Part shown: positions 16,881-24,163 of the stretch, piece by piece
Layout: every line of letters starts with the position of its first letter
How positions within the stretch are numbered: position 1 is the first letter of the stretch
Assembly: GCA_036264235.1 (NCBI GenBank)
Contig: DATARH010000049.1
Coordinates: 1 to 25,442 of the forward strand
DNA from: DATARH01 sp036264235
GTDB lineage: Bacteria; Pseudomonadota; Alphaproteobacteria; ATCC43930; CGMCC-115725
Reading direction: 5' to 3'
Length of the DNA stretch: 25,442 nucleotides
The notes under the pieces: generated by a model
Told to the model about the DNA's origin: nothing
Databases searched by the model: none
Seen by the model: only the letters and a program-made list of their open reading frames with translations
Translations under genes and position numbers: made by a program

Positions 16881-17183
16881 TCACCGGATCGGCTGGTGGA
16901 CTGTGACGAGCTTGGTGCCGTCCGGAAACGTCGCCTCGACCTGAATGTCGTGGATCATCTCGGCGATCCCTTCCATGACCTGGTCGCGGCCGATCACGGT
17001 GGCGCCGTCACGCATCAGCTCGGCGACGCTGCGGCCGTCGCGCGCGCCCTCCAGCACATAGTCGGTGATCAGCGCCACGGCTTCCGGGTAGTTCAGCTTG
17101 ACGCCGCGTTTGAGGCGCCGCTCGGCGACCATCGCCGCGACCGAGACCAGCAATTTGTCTTTTTCGCGTGGCGTCAGGTTCAT
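16881..17183 (-). CDS. ureA: Urease gamma subunit
   Basis: This is a 100-residue protein starting MNLTPREKDKLLVSVAAMVAERRLKRGVK split over the N-terminal helices, followed by LNYPEAVALITDYVLEGARDGRSV and the C-terminal ATFPDGTKLVTVHQPIR. It is the small structural subunit of urease. GGGGAGGA about 9 nt upstream is a good ribosome binding site. The 39-bp gap after ureD is the largest inside the structural part of the operon. Confidence 0.97.
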   Translation of the reverse strand: MNLTPREKDKLLVSVAAMVAERRLKRGVKLNYPEAVALITDYVLEGARDGRSVAELMRDGATVIGRDQVMEGIAEMIHDIQVEATFPDGTKLVTVHQPIR

Positions 17184-17222
17184 CGCGCCGCATCCTCCCC
17201 GGGCTATCTTATCGGCCGAGCA

Positions 17223-18134
17223 TCAAACGTGCCAAAGCCGCGGCAGCCGTGGCGGCAATCCCATCGCGGCGGCGCGCAAATGGCAAGCGAGATCGGCATA
17301 GGCGCGGCGCAGCGCCGGCGGATCGCCGAGCCAGCGCGCGATCACGAGGCCGCCGACCGCGGTGACCCCGGCGCGCAGCTCGGGCGCGCGCTGTTGCGCC
17401 GCGCGTGCCGCATCGATGTAGAGCGTCGGGTCGCCCGATGGCGGTGCCAGGATCAGGGTCGCACAGGCGCTCGCGCCGGCGAAGCAGGCCGGGTCGCGCA
17501 TGATCGCAGCGACATCGCAATCCACATGCAGCGCGTCGCCCCAGACCAGCGCGCCGTCGCGACGGATTTCCCAGACCTCGTGCAGCAGGCCATGGGTGAA
17601 GCCTTCGCCGCGCGCGCGGCGGCCGAACACGATGATACCGCCGCCGAGAAACCCGCCACCGTTGGCGAGCTCGACATGCGTCTCGCGGCGCAGCCTCGTG
17701 CCGTCGAACAGGATCGCTTCGGGCGGCAGAAATTCGAGCCAGCCGCCGGCCTCGACCGAGAGGCGCTGACGGATTTCGGTGGTCGCGCCGGTCGAGCGAT
17801 ACAGCTTTTCCGCCGCCGAACCGGTGACATGCGCAACGGCACCGGCTCCGATCTCGACCGAGATTCCGAGCCGGTCGCCGGCGACGAGCCCGCCCGAGGT
17901 CGTGACGATGACCGCAAGCGCCGCCGGGTCGCCGTCCGGCCCCGGAAACAACACCCGTAGCGGATCACGCTGATAGAGATGCGCGAGCCGCGTCGCGCCG
18001 CCGCGCCGGGCAAAGCCGATCTCGGCGACGCCGCGCGTCCTGTTTCGCGTGAAGCTTTCAAGGTGGTCATGCCGGGGTGCCATGGAGCGGCGAGCCCGGA
18101 ACCCATGAACACCTGCGTCGCGGGCCTCGCTCAT
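17223..18134 (-). CDS. ureD: Urease accessory protein UreD
   Basis: UreD is the scaffold that binds the urease apoenzyme and recruits UreF and UreG. Conserved regions begin with GVAEIGFARRGGATRLAHLYQRDPLRVLFP and continue through TSGGLVAGDRL, HVTGSAAEKLYRS and LEFLPPEAILFDGTRLRRE. The start is uncertain. ATG 18134 (303 residues) follows AAGGTGGA at good spacing; ATG 18083 (286 residues) gives the more usual N-terminal length but has no ribosome binding site; GTG 18146 is a third option. Every possible start lies inside or at the arm of a palindromic repeat (18066-18206), so the first residues (MSEARDAGVHG) are encoded by repeat DNA. The ggt gene ends 82 bp upstream on the same strand. Confidence 0.92.
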   Translation of the reverse strand: MSEARDAGVHGFRARRSMAPRHDHLESFTRNRTRGVAEIGFARRGGATRLAHLYQRDPLRVLFPGPDGDPAALAVIVTTSGGLVAGDRLGISVEIGAGAVAHVTGSAAEKLYRSTGATTEIRQRLSVEAGGWLEFLPPEAILFDGTRLRRETHVELANGGGFLGGGIIVFGRRARGEGFTHGLLHEVWEIRRDGALVWGDALHVDCDVAAIMRDPACFAGASACATLILAPPSGDPTLYIDAARAAQQRAPELRAGVTAVGGLVIARWLGDPPALRRAYADLACHLRAAAMGLPPRLPRLWHV

Positions 18135-18206
18135 GCGGCAGTCCACCTTCGGAGCGGTCCGTGTCCTTGGGTTCCGGGTCTGACCCTGCAGGCCGTCCGG
18201 AATGAC
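18066..18206. repeat. Imperfect palindromic repeat (REP/MITE-like) across the ggt-ureD junction
   Basis: The arms are 18066-18105 and 18168-18206. In inverted orientation they pair at about 29 of 40 positions by hand count, including an uninterrupted 11-bp match at the inner ends (CCCGGAACCCA at 18095-18105 with TGGGTTCCGGG at 18168-18178) and GTCAT with CCGG at the outer ends. A spacer of about 62 bp separates them. The sequence style (GTCATTCCGG... CCCGGAACCCA) resembles dispersed intergenic palindromes of alphaproteobacterial genomes. I found no second copy in this window and no target duplication. It begins 11 bp after the ggt stop and covers the ureD start. Confidence 0.75.
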
Positions 18207-18216
18207 GATCTTTAAC

Positions 18217-19797
18217 TCAATACCCGAGCGCCAGCCCGTCCTTGCGCGGTTCGGAGCCGCCGATCAAGACGCCGCGCTCGCGATCGATCCAGATCGCCTG
18301 GCAGCCGCCGATCGGCACCTCGAGCATCTCGATCTCATGGCCACGCCTGGCGAGGTCGGCGCGCACCGGCTCGGGCACGAAATGCTCGGTCTGCAGCACG
18401 CCCTGATAAGCGAAGACGCGCGGCCCCTCGGCCGCCTGCTGCGGGTCCCGCCCGCGGTCAATCAGGTAATGCAGGAAGGTCGCGTGGCCGACCGCCTGGA
18501 ACTGGCCGCCCATCACGCCGAACGGCATCACCGCGCGCCCGTCCTTGACCAGCATGCCGGGGATCAGCGTGTGGAACGGGCGCTTCTTCGGCGCGATCGC
18601 GCTCGGATGGCCGGGGGTCAGCCGGAAGCCGCTGCCGCGGTTGTGCAGGATGACGCCGCTCTCCGGCCCCATGATGCCGGTGCCGAACGACGAGAACAGC
18701 GAGTTGATGAACGACACCGCGTTGCCGTCGCGATCGACGACGCACATGTAGATCGTGTCGCGGTGCCGCGTGTCCTCCCAATGCTGCGGCGGCAGCGCCT
18801 TGTCGAGCCGGATCTGCTGGCGCGTCTGTTCGGCGTATTCGTCCGATAGAAACCGCTCGACCCGGTTGTCGGTGAAATCCGGGTCGCCGATGAAGTTGTC
18901 GCGGACATAATACGCGGCCTTGGTTGCTTCGGCGATCAGGTGCAGCCGGTCGGCCTCGCTGAATCCGTCACCGTCGAGCGCGTAGCCTTCCAGCGTCTTC
19001 AGGATCATCAGCGCGGTCAGGCCCTGATTGGCCGGCGGCACCTCATACACATCGTAGCCGCGGTACGAGGCGTGGATCGGCTCGACCCACTCCGAGCGCT
19101 GCGCCGCGAAATCCGCCTCCTCGTGCAGCCCGCCCAACTCCTGCAATCGGCTGACGAGGTCGTGCGCGACGGCGCCCTCGTAGAACGCCTCGCGCCCATC
19201 GCGGCCGATCTTGCGCAGGGTGCGGGCCAGCGCCGGATTGCGCATCGTGTCGCCGGCTTTCGGCGCCTTGCCGCCCGGCAGCATCACCTTGGCGGTGATC
19301 GGGTCGCGCAGCTTGTGCACATTGCGCGCCCAGTCATGGGCGACGCGCGGCGTCACGACGTAACCGTCCTCGGCCGCCTTCGCCGCCGGCTCCAGCAATT
19401 CCGCCATCGGTTTGCTGCCGTGCTCGCGATTGAGCAGACACCAGGCGTCGATCGCCCCCGGCACCGTCGCCGCATGCGGCGTCTGCACCTCGATCTGGCG
19501 GATCTGGCGTTCGGCATACCATTCGAGATGCGCCTTGGCCGGGGCGCGACCGGCGCCGGAAAGCGCGACCGGCAGCGCGCCCGCCTTCGAATACAGCACG
19601 AAGCAGTCGCCGCCGATGCCGGTGCTCTGCGGCTCGACAACGCATTGCACCGCGACTGCGGCGATTGCCGCATCGGCCGCGTTGCCGCCCGAGCGCAGCA
19701 CATCGAGCGCGGTCAGCGTCGCCAGCGGGTGCGAGGTCGCCGCCATGCCGTTGGCCGCCATCGCCGCCGAGCGGCCGGGCACATTAAAGTCACGCAT
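18217..19797 (-). CDS. ggt: Gamma-glutamyltransferase family protein (Ntn hydrolase)
   Basis: This is a 526-residue GGT-family protein. Family members are autoprocessed Ntn hydrolases that remove or transfer the gamma-glutamyl group of glutathione and related amides. The N-terminal MAANGMAATSHPLATLTALDVLRSGGNAADAAIA region, EPQSTGIGGDCFVL and the predicted cleavage point DTIYMCVVD, with Thr348 as the new N-terminal nucleophile, are all visible; GPESGVILHNRGSGF and the C-terminal GGSEPRKDGLALGY complete the small subunit. There is no signal peptide, unlike the periplasmic E. coli enzyme, so it is probably cytoplasmic and may act on other gamma-glutamyl or acyl-amide compounds. GAGGGG about 7 nt before the ATG supports the start. 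It is upstream of ureD on the same strand. Confidence 0.92.
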   Translation of the reverse strand: MRDFNVPGRSAAMAANGMAATSHPLATLTALDVLRSGGNAADAAIAAVAVQCVVEPQSTGIGGDCFVLYSKAGALPVALSGAGRAPAKAHLEWYAERQIRQIEVQTPHAATVPGAIDAWCLLNREHGSKPMAELLEPAAKAAEDGYVVTPRVAHDWARNVHKLRDPITAKVMLPGGKAPKAGDTMRNPALARTLRKIGRDGREAFYEGAVAHDLVSRLQELGGLHEEADFAAQRSEWVEPIHASYRGYDVYEVPPANQGLTALMILKTLEGYALDGDGFSEADRLHLIAEATKAAYYVRDNFIGDPDFTDNRVERFLSDEYAEQTRQQIRLDKALPPQHWEDTRHRDTIYMCVVDRDGNAVSFINSLFSSFGTGIMGPESGVILHNRGSGFRLTPGHPSAIAPKKRPFHTLIPGMLVKDGRAVMPFGVMGGQFQAVGHATFLHYLIDRGRDPQQAAEGPRVFAYQGVLQTEHFVPEPVRADLARRGHEIEMLEVPIGGCQAIWIDRERGVLIGGSEPRKDGLALGY

Positions 19798-19940
19798 CTA
19801 TGCCCCTCGAATGTTCAGCGCCGCCAAAGAAACGCCCGCCTGGGGCGCAAGGCTGACCGGCGGGCGCGGCGCTTGTCCCAAACCCATGCACGCTCCACCT
19901 TGATTGGTCAATTCGGGATTTCCGGAACGAGTCCGAAAAG

Positions 19941-20966
19941 ATGCTGCATTTCCCGGTCGCGGCCGCACCGGAGCCGGGCGAGGTCGTGCCGATCGCGCCT
20001 GGCGTGTCGTGGCTGCGCATGCCGCTGCCCTTCGCGCTGAACCACATCAATCTGTGGCTCCTCGACGACGGGCCGACTTGGACCGTCGTCGACTGCGGCT
20101 ACGCGCTGCCGGACACGACTGCGTTGTGGGAAGAGATATTCACCCGGCATCTCGGGGACCGGCCGATCGGCCGCATCATCGTCACCCATTACCACCCGGA
20201 CCACATCGGCCTCGCCGGCTGGCTTGCCGAGCGCTGGCACGCGCCGCTGTGGATCACCGAGAAGGAATGGCTGCACGCCCGCATGATGACCGGCGAGGCG
20301 GCCGCCGATTACGCGGTCTCGGCGCGCGGTTTCGCGTTGCGCGCCGGGCTCAGCGAGGAGGACAGCGATCTCTTCGCCCGTCGGCATTCGAGCTATCGCC
20401 GCGGCGTCCCCTCGGTGCCGGCGTCCTATCGTCGGATCGGCGACGGCAGCGCGATCGAGATCGGCGGCCGCGAATGGCGGGTGATCGTCGGCGAAGGGCA
20501 CGCGCCGGAGCTGGCCTGCCTCTACTGCGCGGAAACCGGTGCGCTGATCGCCGGCGACCAGATCCTGCCGCGCATCTCGCCCAATATCAGCGTGCCGCCG
20601 CACGAGCCGGACGGCGATCCGCTCGCCCGCTATCTGCGATCGCTCGTCAAATTGCGCGGGGCGCTGCCGCCGGAGACGCTGGTATTGCCGTCGCACAATC
20701 TGCCGTTCCACGGGGTACACGAGCGCATCGACGAATTGGCGTCGCATCACAACGAGCGCTGCACCGAGCTTCTGGCTGCCTGCGACCGGCCGGTCAGTGC
20801 GATCGAGTTGCTGCCGGTGCTGTTCCGCCGCCATCTCGACCGACACCAGACCGCCTTCGCGCTCGGCGAGGCGATCGCGCACGCCCATTACCTGATCGGC
20901 CAGGGCGAGATCGCGTGCACCACCGGTGCCGATGGCGTATATCGCTATTCGGCTGTTTCCAGCTGA
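19941..20966 (+). CDS. MBL-fold metallo-hydrolase
   Basis: This is a 341-residue metallo-beta-lactamase-fold hydrolase of the glyoxalase II/LACTB2-like type. Metal ligands visible are THYHPDH at residues 82-88 (His83, His85, Asp87, His88), His187 in GEGHAPEL, Asp206 in AGDQIL and His252 in LPSHNLPFHG. A C-terminal helical extension (about residues 255-341) contains the winged-helix-like region seen in LACTB2-type proteins. There is no signal peptide. Substrate is unknown; thioesters, phosphodiesters or lactones are all handled by this fold. It is divergent from ggt across 143 bp and 9 bp upstream of the VOC gene, so those two are probably co-transcribed. Confidence 0.9.
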   Translation: MLHFPVAAAPEPGEVVPIAPGVSWLRMPLPFALNHINLWLLDDGPTWTVVDCGYALPDTTALWEEIFTRHLGDRPIGRIIVTHYHPDHIGLAGWLAERWHAPLWITEKEWLHARMMTGEAAADYAVSARGFALRAGLSEEDSDLFARRHSSYRRGVPSVPASYRRIGDGSAIEIGGREWRVIVGEGHAPELACLYCAETGALIAGDQILPRISPNISVPPHEPDGDPLARYLRSLVKLRGALPPETLVLPSHNLPFHGVHERIDELASHHNERCTELLAACDRPVSAIELLPVLFRRHLDRHQTAFALGEAIAHAHYLIGQGEIACTTGADGVYRYSAVSS

Positions 20967-20975
20967 GAGCGTCTC

Positions 20976-21383
20976 ATGCCACGCATCAATCACATCGCCC
21001 TCAAGGTGCAGGATCTCGACGCGGCGACCCGCTTTTACGAAAACGTCTATGGCTTTCGGCAGGTCAGGACCGGGCGGTCGCGCGGCCATATCTCGCGGCA
21101 CATGACCGACGGCTATATCGACCTCGCGCTGAGTGTCTATGACAGCGAAGAGGATGCCGAGGCGAAGCTGGTCGGTCCGGGACCGGCGATCCACCATTTC
21201 GGCATCGAAGTCGAGGACACCGCCGCCTTCATCGCGAAGATCGAGGCGAATGGCGGCACCATCCTGCCGCTCGAGCCGGGCGCCGCGATCAAATACCGCG
21301 CCCCCGACGGCACGATCTCGGAAATTGTCGAGGTCGGCCGCTACGCCGACAACCCCCCAAGCCGGCCTGAACCCTCCCGCTAA
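20976..21383 (+). CDS. VOC family protein (glyoxalase/bleomycin resistance fold)
   Basis: This is a 135-residue single vicinal-oxygen-chelate domain built from two beta-alpha-beta-beta-beta units. The first unit has INHIALKVQDLDAATRFYENVYGFR with metal-ligand candidate His6; the second has AIHHFGIEVEDTAAFIAKIE and ends KYRAPDGTISEIVEV with a candidate Glu ligand. VOC enzymes include glyoxalase I, ring-cleavage dioxygenases and epimerases, and this length fits a lactoylglutathione-lyase-like protein, but the reaction is not clear. GAGAG lies 5 nt before the ATG. Its pairing with an MBL hydrolase recalls the glyoxalase I/II order of reactions (inference only). Confidence 0.88.
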   Translation: MPRINHIALKVQDLDAATRFYENVYGFRQVRTGRSRGHISRHMTDGYIDLALSVYDSEEDAEAKLVGPGPAIHHFGIEVEDTAAFIAKIEANGGTILPLEPGAAIKYRAPDGTISEIVEVGRYADNPPSRPEPSR

Positions 21384-21435
21384 CGGCGGAACGCGGCATC
21401 GAACCCACCCGTTGTGACAATGGGATAGGACCGCG

Positions 21436-24147
21436 ATGGCGCTCGAGGAATACAAACGGAAGCGTGATTTCCACCGCACGCCGGAGCCGGCCGGCGCCCG
21501 CCCGCGCGCCAAGAAAGCCGGACCGGCGCCGCTCTCCTTTGTCATCCAAAAACACGCTGCCCGCCGGCTGCATTACGATTTTCGCCTCGAACTGGACGGC
21601 GTCCTCCTGAGCTGGGCGGTTCCGAAGGGGCCAAGTCTCGACCCCGGCGAGAAGCGCCTCGCAGTCCATGTCGAGGACCACCCGATCGAATATGGCGGTT
21701 TCGAGGGGGTGATCCCGAAGGGGCAATACGGCGGCGGTACGGTGCTGCTGTGGGACCGCGGCACCTGGACGCCGGAAGGGCCGCATCCGGCGGAAGCCTA
21801 CCGCAAGGGCACGCTCAAATTCCGGCTAGACGGCGACAAACTGCACGGAAAATGGGCGCTGGTGCGGATGGGCGGCCGGGCGGCGCCGCGCAAACCCGGC
21901 GACCACGAGAACTGGCTGCTGATCAAGGAGCGCGACGACGAGGCCGAGCCCGGCAGCGACGCCGCAATCGTCGAGGACAAGCCGCTCAGCGTCGCCACCG
22001 GCCGCTCGATGGAGGCGATCGCCGCCGAGCGCGACCGCGTCTGGGATTACGACCGCGGCGAAATTCCCGGCGAACCGCCGACAAAGGCCAAGGCGCCGAC
22101 GAAGAAGGGGCCGGCGGCGCTCCCGAAGGGCGCGCGCAAGCGCGCGATGCCGGATCGGTTCGTGGCGCAGCTCGCGACATTGGTCGAGCAGCCGCCCGAC
22201 GGCGACGATTGGCTGCACGAGATCAAATTCGACGGCTACCGCCTGCTGGCCCGCATCGACCGCGGCAAGGTGCGGCTGCTGACCCGCACCGGGCTCGATT
22301 GGACGTCCAAGTTTCCGGCACTAGCGAAGGCGCTCGCCGAGTTGCCGGCCGAGACTGCGGTGGTCGATGGCGAGGTCGTCGCGGTGGCAGCCGACGGCAC
22401 GACGAATTTCGCCATGCTGCAGGACCGCATCGCCAATGGCGATACCGGCGACCTGCTGTTCTATGCCTTCGACCTCTTGTACCGCGACGGCTATGATCAG
22501 ACCGGCGCGACGCTGGAGGACCGGAAGGCCGTATTGGCCGAGCTGATCGCACGCGACAGCGACGGCACCGTCCGGTTCAGCGACCACCAGACCGGACATG
22601 GCCAGGAATTCTTCGACCGCGCCTGCGGCTACGAGCTCGAAGGCATCATGTCGAAGCGGCGCGACCGGCCCTATCGGCCCGGGCGCGGCACCGATTGGCT
22701 CAAGATCAAGTGCGGCAAGCGCGACGAGTTCATCATCGTCGGATTTACCGATCCGGCCGGCCAGCGCCACGGCTTCGGCGCGCTGCTGCTCGGCTATTAC
22801 AGCCCACAGGGCGAGCTTACCTACGCCGGCCGGGTCGGCACGGGCTTCAACGGCAAGCGCCTGACCGAATTGCGCGCCGGCCTCGACAAGCTCGAGCGCA
22901 AGACCCCGACCGTACGTTTGCCGAAAGGTGTCTCGAAAAAAGGCACCCATTGGGTCGAGCCCAGGCTCGTAGCGGAAATCCGCTACGGCAACCGGACCAC
23001 CGACGGTATCCTGCGCCATCCCTCGTTCCAGGGCCTCCGCGAAGACAAACCGCCCGAGGAGATCGTGTACGATCCGAAAACCGGTCTCCCTCCGGTACCC
23101 GCGGACGCCGGAGCCAAGCCGGCAAAGGGCCGAAGCTCGAAGCCAACCCTTTCTCGGAGTCGCGGCAAAGCCGTGGCGGATGAGGGGGAGAAAGCGTCCA
23201 AGCCAAAATCTGGCGGCGCGCCGCAGGTTACGGCGCCGGCCCGCGACGGCAGCATCACCTTCGAGGGCGTGCGGCTGACCCACCCCGACCGGGTGCTGTA
23301 CCCGGAAGAGGGCATCACCAAGCTGGCGATCGCGGAATATTACGCGGCGGTGCGCGATTGGGTGCTGCCCGAGCTCGCCGACCGACCGCTGTCGTTGGTC
23401 CGCTGCCCCGAGGGCTACGACAAGGAGTGCTTCTACCAGAAGCACGCCACTAGCGCCGTTCCCGGCGTCGTCGGCCGGGTCGAGATCCCGGAGGGCGTCG
23501 GCACCGGCACCGGGACCTATACCTACATCAAAGATCTCGCCGGGCTCGTCGCGATGGTGCAGATGGGGGTTCTGGAAATCCATCCCTGGGGCTCGACGGT
23601 CAAGAAGCTCGAAACCCCGGACCGGATCACCTTCGATTTCGACCCCGATGTCGGGCTGCCCTGGGACCGGGTCACGGACGCCGCGATCCAATTGCGCGAG
23701 GCGCTGCTCGGCATCGGGCTAGAGAGCTTCCCGAAAACGACCGGCGGCAAGGGGCTGCACGTCGTCGTCCCGATCGCCCCGAAGCTCGGCTGGGACGAGA
23801 TCAAGGAATTCTCGAAATGGGTCGCCGAGCGGTTTACCGCGGCCTATCCCGAGCGGTTCACCACCAACATGGCGAAGCGCGCGCGCACCGGCCGCATCTT
23901 TATTGACTACCTGCGCAATGGCCGCGGCGCCACCGCGATCGGCGCCTATTCGGCGCGGGCGAGGGCGGGCGCGCCGGTGGCGACGCCGCTCTCATGGCAG
24001 GAGGTCGAAAAGGGCGTCAAGCCAGACCGGTTTACCGTCCAGACCGTGCCCGACCGGCTGAAGCGCCTCAAATCCGATCCCTGGGCCGAGATCGGCAAAT
24101 TGCGACAGTCAATCTCCGCCAAGGTACGGCGCGCCGCCGGAATCTGA
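21436..24147 (+). CDS. ligD: DNA ligase D, PE-LIG-POL three-domain NHEJ enzyme
   Basis: This is a 903-residue multi-domain enzyme for Ku-dependent non-homologous end joining. Residues about 1-170 form the 3'-phosphoesterase domain (QKHAARRLHYDFRLE with His40, His46 and Asp48; EDHPIEYGGFEG). Residues about 235-550 are the ATP-dependent ligase, with nucleophile Lys264 in HEIKFDGYR, EGIMSKRRD as motif IV and WLKIKC as motif V. Residues about 605-895 form the primase-like polymerase domain with Asp734 and Asp736 in TFDFDPD and FIDYLRNGRGATAIGAYSAR. PE at the N-terminus and POL at the C-terminus is the usual alphaproteobacterial order. The LIG-POL linker (about 552-600) is Lys/Ser-rich and contains an in-frame insertion, see 23147-23199. 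No ku gene is in the window. Confidence 0.97.
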   Translation: MALEEYKRKRDFHRTPEPAGARPRAKKAGPAPLSFVIQKHAARRLHYDFRLELDGVLLSWAVPKGPSLDPGEKRLAVHVEDHPIEYGGFEGVIPKGQYGGGTVLLWDRGTWTPEGPHPAEAYRKGTLKFRLDGDKLHGKWALVRMGGRAAPRKPGDHENWLLIKERDDEAEPGSDAAIVEDKPLSVATGRSMEAIAAERDRVWDYDRGEIPGEPPTKAKAPTKKGPAALPKGARKRAMPDRFVAQLATLVEQPPDGDDWLHEIKFDGYRLLARIDRGKVRLLTRTGLDWTSKFPALAKALAELPAETAVVDGEVVAVAADGTTNFAMLQDRIANGDTGDLLFYAFDLLYRDGYDQTGATLEDRKAVLAELIARDSDGTVRFSDHQTGHGQEFFDRACGYELEGIMSKRRDRPYRPGRGTDWLKIKCGKRDEFIIVGFTDPAGQRHGFGALLLGYYSPQGELTYAGRVGTGFNGKRLTELRAGLDKLERKTPTVRLPKGVSKKGTHWVEPRLVAEIRYGNRTTDGILRHPSFQGLREDKPPEEIVYDPKTGLPPVPADAGAKPAKGRSSKPTLSRSRGKAVADEGEKASKPKSGGAPQVTAPARDGSITFEGVRLTHPDRVLYPEEGITKLAIAEYYAAVRDWVLPELADRPLSLVRCPEGYDKECFYQKHATSAVPGVVGRVEIPEGVGTGTGTYTYIKDLAGLVAMVQMGVLEIHPWGSTVKKLETPDRITFDFDPDVGLPWDRVTDAAIQLREALLGIGLESFPKTTGGKGLHVVVPIAPKLGWDEIKEFSKWVAERFTAAYPERFTTNMAKRARTGRIFIDYLRNGRGATAIGAYSARARAGAPVATPLSWQEVEKGVKPDRFTVQTVPDRLKRLKSDPWAEIGKLRQSISAKVRRAAGI
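23140..23206. repeat. Miniature palindromic insertion with 7-bp direct repeats inside ligD
   Basis: AAGCCAA occurs at 23140-23146 and again at 23200-23206, flanking a 53-bp segment. The segment carries a terminal inverted repeat, CTTTCTC at 23149-23155 with GAGAAAG at 23188-23194, and a central hairpin, CGGC-AAA-GCCG at 23163-23173. Element plus one copy of the direct repeat is 60 bp, exactly 20 codons, so the reading frame of ligD is kept. The stretch GTGGCGGATGAGGG resembles a dispersed intergenic repeat common in proteobacterial genomes. It falls in the disordered linker between ligase and polymerase domains (residues about 571-590). No second copy is in the window, so mobility is inferred from structure only. 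Confidence 0.6.
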
Positions 24148-24163
24148 CCCGGTCGACGCGGCG

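Noticed and set aside
18940..20040. 366-codon plus-strand open frame opposite ggt
   Set aside because: Runs across the ggt gene and the ggt-MBL divergent gap into another gene's start; no recognisable domain.
19908..21545. 545-codon minus-strand open frame
   Set aside because: It is antisense to the MBL, VOC and start of ligD genes, all of which have strong family motifs. The translation has no recognisable domain and its length is explained by high GC content suppressing stop codons.
22321..23691. 456-codon minus-strand open frame inside ligD
   Set aside because: Antisense to conserved ligase and polymerase motifs and without any family feature of its own.
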